A DNA stretch of 64,000 nt, taken from positions 130,910,920 to 130,974,919 of the forward strand of contig CM043964.1 in the NCBI GenBank assembly GCA_014529385.2, written 5' to 3'. Position 1 is the stretch's first letter. Each line of letters starts with the position of its first letter. This DNA is from Adiantum capillus-veneris (lineage: Eukaryota > Streptophyta > Polypodiopsida > Polypodiales > Pteridaceae). The notes under the pieces are model-generated. The model searched no databases, was not told where the DNA came from, and saw only the letters and a list, made by a program, of their open reading frames with translations. Positions 40,857 to 50,385 of the stretch are shown here, piece after piece. The position numbers and the translations under genes are program-made.

Positions 40857-43800
40857 ATGAAAGAAGGGACACCTATGTCTAATCATCTGAATGAATTCAA
40901 CACCATCTACAGTCAGTTGTCAGCTCAAGGTGTCAAGTTTGATGAACCTGTTAGAGCTATGTTCCTGTTGATCACATTGCCGGAAAGTTGGGACACTTTT
41001 CGCACAGCTTTGAGTAATTATGCACCTCCAGATGGTTTGAACATAGCAGGTGTAGAAGGAAGTCTGCTTACTGAAGAAACCAATAGAAAGACAATGGACA
41101 AAGGCAAAGGAACAGCCTTAGTTGTCATGGGAAGGACCAAAGAAAAGTACAAAGGTGGAAAGAGGAATCAGTCTCGTAGCAAGTCCCACAGTGCTAAAGG
41201 AAAGAGTGACATAGAATGCTACCATTGTGGCAAGAAGGGTAACATGAAAAGAGACTGCAGAGAATGGAAAGCAGAAAAAGGCAAAGAGAAAGATGAAGAC
41301 CATGGTGAGAAGAACAAGTCCTCAGTGAAGATTCAAGAAATAAATGTGACAAACACTGTTGCAGAGGATGACAGTATAGTGTCAGGAGACATCTACTTCT
41401 TGAAGAATACAATGGACTCAGCTCTTCTTACAGCATCTGATGGAAATGCACTGAGTGACTGGATTATAGACTCAGGGGCATCACTTCATGTGTCTCCAAA
41501 CCAGGAGTGGTTTACCTCTTATGTGACCACTAAAGATCATGTTCGGCTAGGCAATGGGCAGACATGTGAGATCTTAGGTGTTGGAGATGTTCAATTGAAG
41601 TTTCAGAATGGCTCTTCTTTCACGCTGAAGAATGTGAGAAATGTTCCCGCAATTACAAAGAGCTTGATCAGCACATGTTTACTTGATGATGCTGGTTACG
41701 TCACCACTTTTGGACAAAACATGTGGAAGATATCCAAGGGTTCTATGACAGTAGCACATGGAGTAAAGTCTGGAGGAATTTACATGATTTATGTATCAAA
41801 TTTCTCTAAAAATGTAATCAATGTAACCGAGCAGCCGAACGTTTCTTTGTGGCATAGCCGGTTAGGACATATGTCCAAGAAGGGAATGGAAATCTTGTCT
41901 CATTCTGGTTATTTGCCTGGCTTTTCATTTAATGATTTTGAATTTTGTGAACATTGTCTGTATGGTAAGCAAACACAGCAGCCACATAAGCATAGAAGCA
42001 GTAGAAGAGATACACAGTTGGCACTTGTTCATAGTGATTTGTGTGGACCTATGCCTAACCTATCTCTAGGGGGAGCTTCTTACTTTATGACATTTATAGA
42101 TGATTACTCGAGGAAAGTATGGGTTTACTTTCTTAAGCACAAGGATGAAGCGTTTAGTGTCTTCAAAACGTTTGTGACACTTGTGGAGAATCAGAGTGGC
42201 AAGAAGCTTAAATGCTTACGCACTGACAATGGTGGAGAGTATGTTTCAAAGGCCTTTCAGGACTTTTGTGAGTCAAAAGGTATAAAACATGAACTTATTG
42301 CTCCTTACAATCCTCCTCAAAATGGTGTTGCTGAGAGGATGAATAGGACCATACAAGAGAAGGTCAGAAGTATGTTGTCTAATGCACAGCTGCCAAATGG
42401 GTTTTGGACTGAAGCTGTATCAACAGCTGTTCATCTTATAAATAGATCTCCTAGCAAGGTTTTGCAGAAGGATTCAGTGCCGGAGATGGTATGGTCAGGC
42501 AAAATTCCCTCATACATGCATCTCAGAGTCTTTGGTTGTGAGGCATATACTCATGTTCCAAAGGAATTTAGGAACAAACTTGAGCCAAAGAGTAGAAAGT
42601 GCATCTTTCTAGGCTATGGTAATTCTGGTGAGATGGGGTACAAACTTTGGGATCCCGAATCCAGAAAGGTTATCCGCAGCAATGATGTTCACTTTAATGA
42701 AGCCAAATATCATTCTAAACCAGAGAGGGTTGAGGAGATTAGAAGAGTTGTCTTCCAAGAAGATGGACCTGCATGTGCAAGACAAACTGTCAGGGCTCAA
42801 GAGGAGCAAGGACAGGATAGAGTGGAGCCACAGGTTGTGGCTGAGCCTGAGCCACCTATTGTGCGTAGATCTGGACGTATCACGCAACCTCCTGATAGGT
42901 TTGTTCCATCTATGAACTATGTCATGTTGACTGATTGCAATGAGCCTTCATGTTACAAGGAAGCAGTGCAAACGAAGGACTCCGGGAAGTGGCAATTGGC
43001 CATGCAGTCAGAGATGACAGCTCTGCATAAAAACCAGACATGGAAGCTACTTAAATTACCACGGGGCAAAAAGGCTCTACCCTGTAAATGGGTTTACAGG
43101 TATAAGATCACCGCTCATGATAGTCAGCCAAAGTACAAAGCAAGGCTTGTTGCCAAGGGCTTTAAGCAAGAACAAGGCATTGACTTTGATGAAGTCTTCT
43201 CTCCGGTGGTCAAGATGACTACATTGAGATGCTTTCTTGCATTGGTTGCCATATTAGATTTGGTGTTGCACCAAATGGATGTCAAGACAACGTTCTTGCA
43301 TGGTGATTTAGATGTGGAAATTTACATGCAGCAGCCAGAAGGGTTTGTTGACAAAGGCAAGGAAGATTGGGTATGCCAGCTGTTAAAGAGTCTTTATGGC
43401 TTAAAACAATCACCGAGGGCATGGTACCATAAATTCCACAAGTTTATGCTTTCTCAAGGCTACAAACGTAGTGAGTTCGATCACTGTCTATATACAAAGA
43501 AGGCTAAGGATGGCAGTTGGCTGATCCTTACTTTGTATGTGGATGACATGTTGATTACTGGCAAGCACTTGGAAGAAATTTCAGCTTTGAAGTCAAAGAT
43601 GGCAAAATCGGTTGACATGGAAAGACATGGGTGGGCAAGTCATATACTTGGTATGCGCATTGAGAGAGACAGATCAAAGAAGTTGATTTGGTTATCTCAA
43701 ACAGAGTATATTGACAAGGTTTTGCAACGTTTCAATATGGAGAAGGGAAAGGCATTGAGTGTTCCATTGCCACCATATGTGAAACTTAGCAAACAAGATT

Positions 43801-44072
43801 GTCCTGTGTCTGAGGAAGAACAGGCTGAAATGGATAAGATTCCATATGCGCCTGCAGTGGGTAGTTTGATGTATGCAATGATTGCTACTTTCGCCAGACA
43901 TTGCATTTGCAGTGGGAGTAGTAAGTCGATACATGTCAAACCCAGGCAAGAAACATTGGGAGGCAGTGAAAGGAATATTGAGATACCTGAAAGCTACAAA
44001 GAGTATGCGTATATGCTATGGGAGTCAGGAGCTAAGTGTAAAGGGTTTTACAGACTCAGATTATGCAGGTGA
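40857..44072 (+). CDS. Copia D Gag-Pol polyprotein (1071 codons, 3' end frameshifted)
   Basis: This is the longest coding frame in the window. The Gag C-terminal half comes first (HLNEFNTIYSQLSAQGVKFD), then a zinc knuckle at residue 121 reading CYHCGKKGNMKRDC, with Asn in place of His. The protease DSGASLHVS is at residue 205. The integrase has WHSRLGHMSKKGM (332), HSDLCGP (392), RTDNGGEY (Asp 457) and NGVAERMNRT (Glu 493), an intact DD35E triad. The reverse transcriptase runs from about residue 760 (YKARLVAKGF) with YVDD at 894-897. A one-base insertion near 43890 turns LMYAMIATRPDIAF into an unrelated tail ending at 44072. The encoded enzymes convert element RNA to DNA and insert it. Confidence 0.93.
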   Translation: MKEGTPMSNHLNEFNTIYSQLSAQGVKFDEPVRAMFLLITLPESWDTFRTALSNYAPPDGLNIAGVEGSLLTEETNRKTMDKGKGTALVVMGRTKEKYKGGKRNQSRSKSHSAKGKSDIECYHCGKKGNMKRDCREWKAEKGKEKDEDHGEKNKSSVKIQEINVTNTVAEDDSIVSGDIYFLKNTMDSALLTASDGNALSDWIIDSGASLHVSPNQEWFTSYVTTKDHVRLGNGQTCEILGVGDVQLKFQNGSSFTLKNVRNVPAITKSLISTCLLDDAGYVTTFGQNMWKISKGSMTVAHGVKSGGIYMIYVSNFSKNVINVTEQPNVSLWHSRLGHMSKKGMEILSHSGYLPGFSFNDFEFCEHCLYGKQTQQPHKHRSSRRDTQLALVHSDLCGPMPNLSLGGASYFMTFIDDYSRKVWVYFLKHKDEAFSVFKTFVTLVENQSGKKLKCLRTDNGGEYVSKAFQDFCESKGIKHELIAPYNPPQNGVAERMNRTIQEKVRSMLSNAQLPNGFWTEAVSTAVHLINRSPSKVLQKDSVPEMVWSGKIPSYMHLRVFGCEAYTHVPKEFRNKLEPKSRKCIFLGYGNSGEMGYKLWDPESRKVIRSNDVHFNEAKYHSKPERVEEIRRVVFQEDGPACARQTVRAQEEQGQDRVEPQVVAEPEPPIVRRSGRITQPPDRFVPSMNYVMLTDCNEPSCYKEAVQTKDSGKWQLAMQSEMTALHKNQTWKLLKLPRGKKALPCKWVYRYKITAHDSQPKYKARLVAKGFKQEQGIDFDEVFSPVVKMTTLRCFLALVAILDLVLHQMDVKTTFLHGDLDVEIYMQQPEGFVDKGKEDWVCQLLKSLYGLKQSPRAWYHKFHKFMLSQGYKRSEFDHCLYTKKAKDGSWLILTLYVDDMLITGKHLEEISALKSKMAKSVDMERHGWASHILGMRIERDRSKKLIWLSQTEYIDKVLQRFNMEKGKALSVPLPPYVKLSKQDCPVSEEEQAEMDKIPYAPAVGSLMYAMIATFARHCICSGSSKSIHVKPRQETLGGSERNIEIPESYKEYAYMLWESGAKCKGFYRLRLCR

Positions 44073-44496
44073 CTTAGACAACCGAAGGTCTACGTCAGGG
44101 TATGTCTTTACATTGGCTGGTGGAGCAGTATCATGGCGTTCTAGATTACAAGATTGTGTTACTCAGTCTACTACAGAGGCTGAATATGTTGCAGCATCAG
44201 AGGCATGCAAAGAATCAATTTGGCTTAATCGACTAGTAACAGATTTGGGAATCAAAGAAGAGATGCCTGTGTTATATTGTGATAGTCAAAGTGCTATACA
44301 ATTGGCTCGCAATCCAGTTTATCACTCAAAGACAAAGCATGTGGATGTGAAGTATCATTTCATCAGGGAAATGCTCGAGGATAAGCAACTTCAGCTTGTC
44401 AAAGTTCACACCACAGAAAATCCTGCTGATCTACTTACAAAAGGACTTCCCTCAGAGAGCTTTGCGCATTTTCGCAAGCAGCTAGGTGTAGGGTAG
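43882..44496 (+). pseudogene. Copia D RNase H, in the frame shifted from Gag-Pol
   Basis: After the frameshift the true continuation reads PDIAFAVGVVSRYM, HWEAVKGILRYLK, GFTDSDYAGD (metal-binding Asp), SLxSTTEAEYVAAS-like with the catalytic Glu, YCDSQSAIQLARNP, HSKTKHVDVKYHFI and ENPADLLTKGLP. It ends at a TAG at 44494. The domain is complete and its catalytic residues are present, so a single base separates it from being the natural C-terminus of the polyprotein. Confidence 0.92.
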
Positions 44497-44578
44497 TACA
44501 TCACTTCTCTACATCTCTTGTATATTAGCTTGTATAGTAGCTTCTCTCACACTTAAAGTACCACATTGGACTTTAAGT

Positions 44579-44724
44579 TGTTGGGGTATAAAGCCCAATG
44601 TGATTGCCCAGGTAAGTGGGCGGGCCGCCAGGTATGTACACATATTCTTTTGTAAAAACTTAATAAGAACTCACTATGCTCTACACATTACAGTAGAGCG
44701 AGTTCACCATATCGTCGTGCTCTT
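44579..44724 (+). repeat. 3' LTR of Copia D, truncated (146 of 192 bp)
   Basis: Starts tgttggggtataaagccc and follows the 5' LTR to cgtgctctt. It then joins element E sequence (acaatgaagcagg). The region before it (cattggactttaag) is not a typical purine tract. Confidence 0.9.
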
Positions 44725-45138
44725 ACAATGAAGCAGGCTATAGTGATCACCCTAGGAAGGGGGGAGTTGTAAATCCATCAAGCTCATCTTATGTACCAGG
44801 AAATGCTACACCAGTTAGAAGCCCTAGAGCTTCTAGCCAACAGACCCCTTCAAAGCAAAAACCATTGAAAGATCATATGGTTGTTGGAAGTTTCCAATTG
44901 ACTTAGATTCCATGAGAATCTGCAGACAAATGCTTCTATGAAGATCATCAAGGATAGAAGTTTCAGCAGATCCACAAATCAGAGTCATAAGCCGACAAAG
45001 CCCATAGTGTTCGAGCAATTACATGTGATCAAGCTTACGTATGCATATCAAGATGCACATGGTAACAAATATCGGTAAGGTCATGACCTTGTACGAACCC
45101 ATACGGATGGCCCGACTGAAGTCAAAGACTATCTAAAG
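44725..45138 (+). pseudogene. element E frame 3 remnant, right of Copia D
   Basis: One frame reads NEAGYSDHPRKGGVVNPSSS and SPRASSQQTPSKQKPLKDHM with stops after it. Another reads LTYAYQDAHGNKYR at about 45036-45077, an eighth example of the aromatic-D-x-x-G-x-x-Y motif, followed by GHDLVRTHTDGPTEVKDYLK. The frames are broken, but this ties the right side of the Copia insertion to the same repeat protein as the left side. Confidence 0.45.
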
Positions 45139-45741
45139 ATGATGCAAAGCCTCAAGCTACCAGAACAGGTGATAAAAAAGTCAAAATCAATGAAAGCTAA
45201 AGTCCAGAAGGATATACAAAGATCACCAACAAAATCTCCTCCGAAGAGACAAATTCTGCCAAAAAGTACAGTGAATCTTTTAAGATCAAGAGTTAACCAG
45301 ATGCAAGCAGACAATGCTCAACAATTGCAAAAAAGTGCAGAATTACAACCAATGGAGTCAACCTCGATTGTAGGTGATCAAAGCAGAGAAGTTGAAGACA
45401 AAGTTGAATTAAAGTACACTGCCACAACAAAAGCAGTCAATTCAGACATGAATCTTGAAATGATCAAGTGCAACATCATTGGTGAACACGAAGAAAAACT
45501 TTCAAGAGAAGTAAAGCTGGATTTTCAATTAGACAAGAACCTTATGTCTTTTCGTACTTGGAAAAGATGTGGCCAACCACAGCTAGGAGATGCTCCTGAA
45601 TTTGTGAGAATATCAGGAAACAAACGAGCAGAATGTTGGGGAATCATCTCCACCACCATTGAAGTAAGTTCACAGATCATCATAGCTCAATTCTATGTGA
45701 TCACAGCAAGAAGATGTCAAAGATACATATTTCAAACATGA
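45139..45741 (+). pseudogene. element E frame 4, unknown
   Basis: Two hundred codons, Lys/Gln/Ser-rich in the first half (KKSKSMKAKVQKDIQRSP). The second half is more structured: MNLEMIKCNIIGEHEEKL resembles the IE-x-x-IIGE block of frames 1 and 2. It is followed by RAECWGIISTTIEVSSQI and IIAQFYVI. That last part is faintly like the end of a Gypsy protease (an A-x-FYV strand), but there is no DSG upstream, so I do not call it one. I suggest a decayed C-terminal portion of the same repeat protein. Confidence 0.4.
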
Positions 45742-46415
45742 TGGAGTCATCACAGAAAACAAAGAATGAAGACCAAGGCTGGTCACCTGCGGACAACATC
45801 ACAAAGTCATCAAGCACAATTCAAATGGAGACTGATGCCAAAGCAAAGCGTATTGAAGATGATCCATCTCCATTAAGCAGAACTTCAGAAGAGATTAAAA
45901 CAAATTAGGCAATAGCAAGTGCATATCAAACAAAGCAAAGAGCAACCACGGAAGCTATTGAGCAAAGAATTCCACCAAAGCCAAAAGTTAAGAAGAATGA
46001 GGTTGCAGACAACCAAGAAGCAATAGGAAGTCCAAAGATCAATCACTCATTGCCAGCTAAATCAGCTGATATAAGTCAGATTGGAAAACAAAGTCTCAAG
46101 CCACCCTCCATAGAGACACAGTTAGATCAAATTGAGACCATGGCAATAGCAGGACAAAGATCTTCAATAGAACCAAGAATGCCAGATTCAGAGTTGCAAG
46201 AGTCAGAAGGAACGAAGATCAAAATTGCAGACAAAGGTAAAGCTAAAGTGGAACTTCCACCGATTAGCAAAGAAGGTGTGAAAGCATATGCCTCTACATC
46301 AAAGAACCCTCATGGATCACCTTCTTCAAGCAAGTTAGGCTTTCAAAACTTCAAGTCAATTGCTGACCCAATTGAAATCTCAAAGGGGACACCCAAAAAA
46401 GCAAAGATATTTTAG
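45714..46415 (+). pseudogene. element E frame 5, low-complexity Ser/Lys/Glu-rich, one stop
   Basis: A single frame with one TAG at 45906: MSKIHISNMMESSQKTKNED, then RIEDDPSPLSRTSEEIKTN, the stop, RIPPKPKVKKNEVADNQEA and DISQIGKQSLKPPSIETQL. The end reads SKLGFQNFKSIADPIEISKG. Composition suggests a disordered linker. No domain is seen. An open frame this long with one stop in otherwise stop-rich DNA indicates recent coding history. Confidence 0.4.
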
Positions 46416-46439
46416 CCAAAGTACTCAAGAAATCGAAGG

Positions 46440-47250
46440 AAAGTCAAGCAAGTGTTTGTTTAGAGCAATCTAGTCAAAGTCAATGATCCAATTTGGATTA
46501 AGGACGGGAAATCAACACAAAAAGACAAACACATGGGATGGATAGCATCACAATGGAGCTTAAAGGAACGGGAGTACTATGAAGGTAACAGAGAGATATG
46601 GGTGCCAAAACTGCAGGTTAGGGCATATGAAGTAATGTCAAGTCCCTCCTAAGAAAGAAGGCCCACAAGGTATCGACATCGACAATATCCTAGGATACCT
46701 AAGAAGCAGGTATACAACAAAACAGCATTGAAAGATGTTAAAGTCAACCACAACTCTCAAGAGGATACAGAAAAAAGACGGATCTCGAAGAATCTTCCTA
46801 TTGGACAAGGATTCTATACAGGCTATACAAAGATTTGGCTACCAGTCATTTGCAAGCCAACTGCAACTACACCAGACCTGCATGAAAATCTCAAGAAATC
46901 AACAAGAACTAGAGCAAAGCAAAGTCAACAATGGAGATACAAAGGTCATCAAGAGATTTGGATTCCTAAGTCTTCCAATGCTCCTAGTCAAAATCCAGAT
47001 GCTGATAGCCAATAGAGGCCTACAACAACATCAAAGACTCCTATCAACAGGCCTACTTGGAGAATCAAATGGAAAATGGAGTCTTCACAGTCAAAGAAGG
47101 ACAACCCAACCAATGAGAATGCAGATTTGAAGAAGATAAAATAGGTATGGCAAAAGAAACCTTCAATGCCAACTTGGTCCTTCACTAATCCTCTTTTTGA
47201 GGATTCAAGCTTACTTTTACCTGAAGAAATGTTTGTAGTAAGCTCAAGAA
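46440..47250 (+). pseudogene. element E frame 6 with three Y-x-G-x-x-x-IW-x-P repeats
   Basis: Three spaced copies of one short motif lie in this stretch: YYEGNREIWVPK (about 46584), FYTGYTKIWLPV (about 46812) and WRYKGHQEIWIPK (about 46935). They are in more than one phase, and the frames 46728-47015 and 46735-47130 overlap. A partial fourth (VWQKKPSMPTW) is near 47148. Similar (V/I)WVPK words occur in the spacer before the protease of some plant Copia polyproteins, but no protease follows here. Function unknown. Confidence 0.45.
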
Positions 47251-48230
47251 TGTAAAAAATCAAGTCTCCAGGGTGCAAAAAACACTCTTTGGCATAGTCA
47301 GAGTCGGGCTGTTGAGCCATAAAATGAGCAAAGCATTAGTCCCAAAGCTTCAAGTCATATTAAACTCTGTGCTAAGAGTCGTAGTTATTAGGCTTACGCT
47401 CAAGCTGGAAGAGTTGAGCATATCTAAGTCATGTTGCTCATGCTGGATGAGATGAGCATAAGAGTCGAAGTCTATTAACTTACAATTGATGGAGTGTCGT
47501 GGAGTCCAACACTCACGCACAGTACACAGTAAGAGGAGAGCATATATCCTTGTCAGCGAAAACCATTCTTAAAGGGGTGCCAGCTTGCAAAGCCATGTCA
47601 AATGCTTTTATAGCTACACCGCCTTTCTGAATAACCCCTCAAAATCATTCTTGCACAGCATATTGTTTTCCATGCATTTTTGTGTATGCATAAATAGGAT
47701 GTCCCATCATTGGACATATGCATTAGACACTCTTTTTTGCTTCCACCTATGCACCTTGAGTGGACTACAACAGGCAGACCAATGTTCCATCTTGTTACCC
47801 TCTCATATTTGCTGCCTTTTTAATTCCATATCTATCAGCAACAAATAATCCCTTCAGTACTTTACTAATATTTCCCATGCTAATAAGTACTCTAATAATG
47901 GGCGTATCCCAAAGGCACTTTTTTCCCACTGGGTTTTTTCCCTTTGGTCATGCAGGTATTAGACCCTAATTTAGAACCTCATCATTCTAATTCCCTTGTA
48001 CATACTTTCCCTAAATAAACAACAGCCTCATCATTATGCTATTACATTGACAAATGCAACATCATCTCTCACATCAGACATATTCGGACCAATGAAGATG
48101 CTGCAACAATTGAACCCCATCAACAAATCCAACGACAAATAAAGACCCTCATCAACATTCAACGACAAATGAAGACAGTCATCCAACAACCAATAAAAAC
48201 CTTCCCTTGCCTCCACGAACACTTTTCGAC
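47251..48230. other. 3' untranslated part of element E
   Basis: No coding frame I can support. A phrase caacgacaaat(a/g)aagac repeats near 48130 and 48160. It leads into the hairpin and purine tract before the 3' LTR. Confidence 0.5.
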
Positions 48231-48250
48231 AGTGCCCGAGGACGGGCACT
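48231..48250 (+). promoter_or_regulatory. perfect hairpin directly before the polypurine tract of element E
   Basis: The 20 bases agtgcccgaggacgggcact form an 8-bp stem (48231-48238 with 48243-48250) closed by the loop agga. It touches the purine tract (48251-48268, aaaataggaagggggg). Its position suggests a role in protecting the tract or in RNA 3' processing, but that is inference. Confidence 0.7.
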
Positions 48251-48268
48251 AAAATAGGAAGGGGGGAA

Positions 48269-49138
48269 TATTAACTGAGTCAACGTCAGTTAACAGAAGC
48301 TGCTAAAGACAGAAGACGTACGGATGCACATCAAGGATGAATGCAAAGAAGCAGTAAAGATTGGAGTTACACATTTTCCACGTTTTTCCAAAATGGTGAC
48401 GTATTGTAAATTCCCGATTCATTTCAAGCCATTGTAATATTTCTAATGTGTTACGGGCTCAATGTGTTACTGTGCCTAGGTTGCATTCAGTAAGTGGTGA
48501 GCCCTAAAGGCTTGGGCGCCCGGACATTACATATTTTTACCCTAGGTATATAAGGCAGTGTGTAAAAGAAATTAGGGTCCTCAAGTCATTTGTTGAGAGC
48601 ACTCTTTGGTGAGAGCTCTTGAGGTGTGTGGCTATGGAGTCCTTGAGCTTCTCCTTGCTCATGAGACTTGATTAGCACTAATTAATGATTCATTCTCTCT
48701 CACTATGCCTCTCTCTTACTTCTTATGATTGCCTATGATGCTTAGATTAACTAGATCTACACTAATTAGTGGTTAATCCCTCTCTAATCTTGTGTGTGCA
48801 TGTAGGTTTTATTGGAGTGTGGTGCTCGATAGATCTATGTGTGTGTGCTTGCGATTAGTGCGTTGCATGATAGGATTAGTGTTGTGTGCGTCTTGCAATC
48901 ATAGTGTGTGTGATTGGGTTGATTAGAGGTGAAGAGAAGTGGATATGGAGATTGCCCTTCATTGCGGCTTAGCTCCTCCATAGGCCAAGAAGCTCACCTC
49001 GTAGAGTTAAACATTTGTGTTGCCATGATTAGCTCACTAATCATGTGAGTGTTTCCATGCCCTAGCCGGGTAGCTCATCCCTCCAAATTGATAATTTTGT
49101 TGGTCATTGGAGCTATTGCAACGATGGGACTCCCAACA
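48269..49138 (+). repeat. 3' LTR of element E (870 bp)
   Basis: Starts tattaactgagtcaacg, with TA instead of TG in the first dinucleotide, and ends gggactcccaaca before the target-site copy gaggt. The TATA box and leader match the 5' LTR. It lacks about 50 bp present in the 5' copy. Confidence 0.9.
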
Positions 49139-50291
49139 GAGGTTCTTTACCTTCTCCTTTTTTTCTTGAAGCTGGTGACTAAGAGAATCCTTGAACTAAA
49201 GTAGAAAATTGTTTTCCAGCATAAGAATGTCCCTCTCTGTTGTGCAAGGTTTTTTGCAAAGCATAATAGCCCTGTTATACTATCTCCCTCTTATCTCAAT
49301 GCTTCAGTGGAAAAAGGAGGAGTTTCACAAAGCCTATTTCTTTTTTAGAGAGGGAAATATTCATCTTCTTGTAGATGATAGATACCTCTCATAGCAAGAT
49401 TCATGGTCAAAGCTTGGATATGGGGAAGATGATGCGTTGGATATGGTGCAGAGAAAGGTGTAGAGAGAGGACAAAATTAGCAAGGGGAGATTTGAAATTT
49501 GGACCAAAATAAAAAAACAATGCATTGGGATGGAGAATTTTTGGGAAATAGGCACATTCCCAAGAGATTTGAAAATGACACTACATGTGGGGCCTGCAAA
49601 GTGACATCCAATAAATACGTGGAGTTTTCCTAACAATTTTGGGCTTTTCATATTTCTTGTTCACATTTTCAAAAATGAATGTATTTTTTCTCTCTACCAT
49701 TTCTTATGGGCAAAAAAGAGACCTCAAACTTCTCCTAATGCTAAAGATCCGATGCCACCTCTGCCACCAAAAGGAAGTGCCAAAAGAATTCCGATGCTCA
49801 AATCTGAGACAAAGCCAAAAGTTGGGGTACCTATGTATATTTGCATATGCAAGCACACTAGTTGATGTCAAGGTGGGATGTCAAAAATATACCACCCAAG
49901 TTGTAGAATGTCGAGAAAACATTTATGTGTGTCATTTGGCTAGCTATGCGCGGCTAGAGGTCTATGCTTGCTTCATTGTGCCCATCTAGAATGCTCTCAA
50001 TGCCAAGAAGTGAAGCTGTAATCCAAAAATCAAAGTCAAAAACTCCAATAAAGCCAAGACAGGATGCCAAAGAGAATCCACTAAAAGCCAATGTCGAAGA
50101 TAGATACAATTGAAATTTGCCGATGCTTGTGCTCCCTTGCTAAGAGATTCTCTCTCTTGCTTTTGTGACAGTCCAATGCAGAGGGCTTTGTGTGTGTGTC
50201 TAGCCTTTGCCAAGAGGAAATTCTCAAGGCCAAGGTTGGGCTTGGTGATGCTCAAAGAAGCCAATTGGCGACATGTATGCATGGGACAAAA

Positions 50292-50294
<3 letters not shown>
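49139..50294. other. no recognisable gene
   Basis: Sequence to the right of element E. The stretch 49780-50110 repeats phrases such as caaagccaaa and aagtcaaaaa in a way that looks like degenerate short repeats. Frames here are short and I recognise none. Confidence 0.45.

Positions 50295-50383
<89 letters not shown>
50295..50383 (+). repeat. (CT)n microsatellite, 89 bp
   Basis: A pure CT run between ordinary sequence. All frames across it are artefacts (Ser-Leu or Arg-Glu runs). Confidence 0.97.

Positions 50384-50385
<2 letters not shown>

Larger units (their letters stand above)
39251..44724 (+). mobile_element. Ty1/Copia element D, nested in element E
   Basis: 5' LTR 39251-39442, primer site, leader of about 1.1 kb, gag-pol, and 3' LTR from 44579 truncated at 44724. 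The LTRs differ at about 6 of 146 compared positions, all transitions, making D the youngest-looking element here. It interrupts the coding region of E. Because the 3' LTR is cut after cgtgctctt, no target-site duplication can be read. Confidence 0.92.
33555..49138 (+). mobile_element. large LTR element E, non-autonomous in appearance, with accessory frames
   Basis: LTRs at 33555-34475 and 48269-49138 share sequence throughout. They are flanked by the same 5 bases, gaggt, at 33550-33554 and 49139-49143. A primer site follows the 5' LTR and a purine tract precedes the 3' LTR. Without the nested Copia D, the internal region is about 8.3 kb: a leader of about 3.1 kb, a zinc-knuckle-bearing frame series, and a Ser/Lys/Glu-rich second half. 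I found no reverse transcriptase, RNase H or integrase. It resembles a large retrotransposon derivative of the Tat/Athila-type Gypsy group by its primer site. Confidence 0.85.

Noticed and set aside
42609-42915. Overlapping frames on both strands inside Copia D pol
   Set aside because: Antisense or alternate-phase shadows of the integrase C-terminus.
45139-45741. Possible aspartic protease at the end of element E frame 4
   Set aside because: An A-x-FYV-like strand is present but there is no DSG or DTG active site upstream in any frame.
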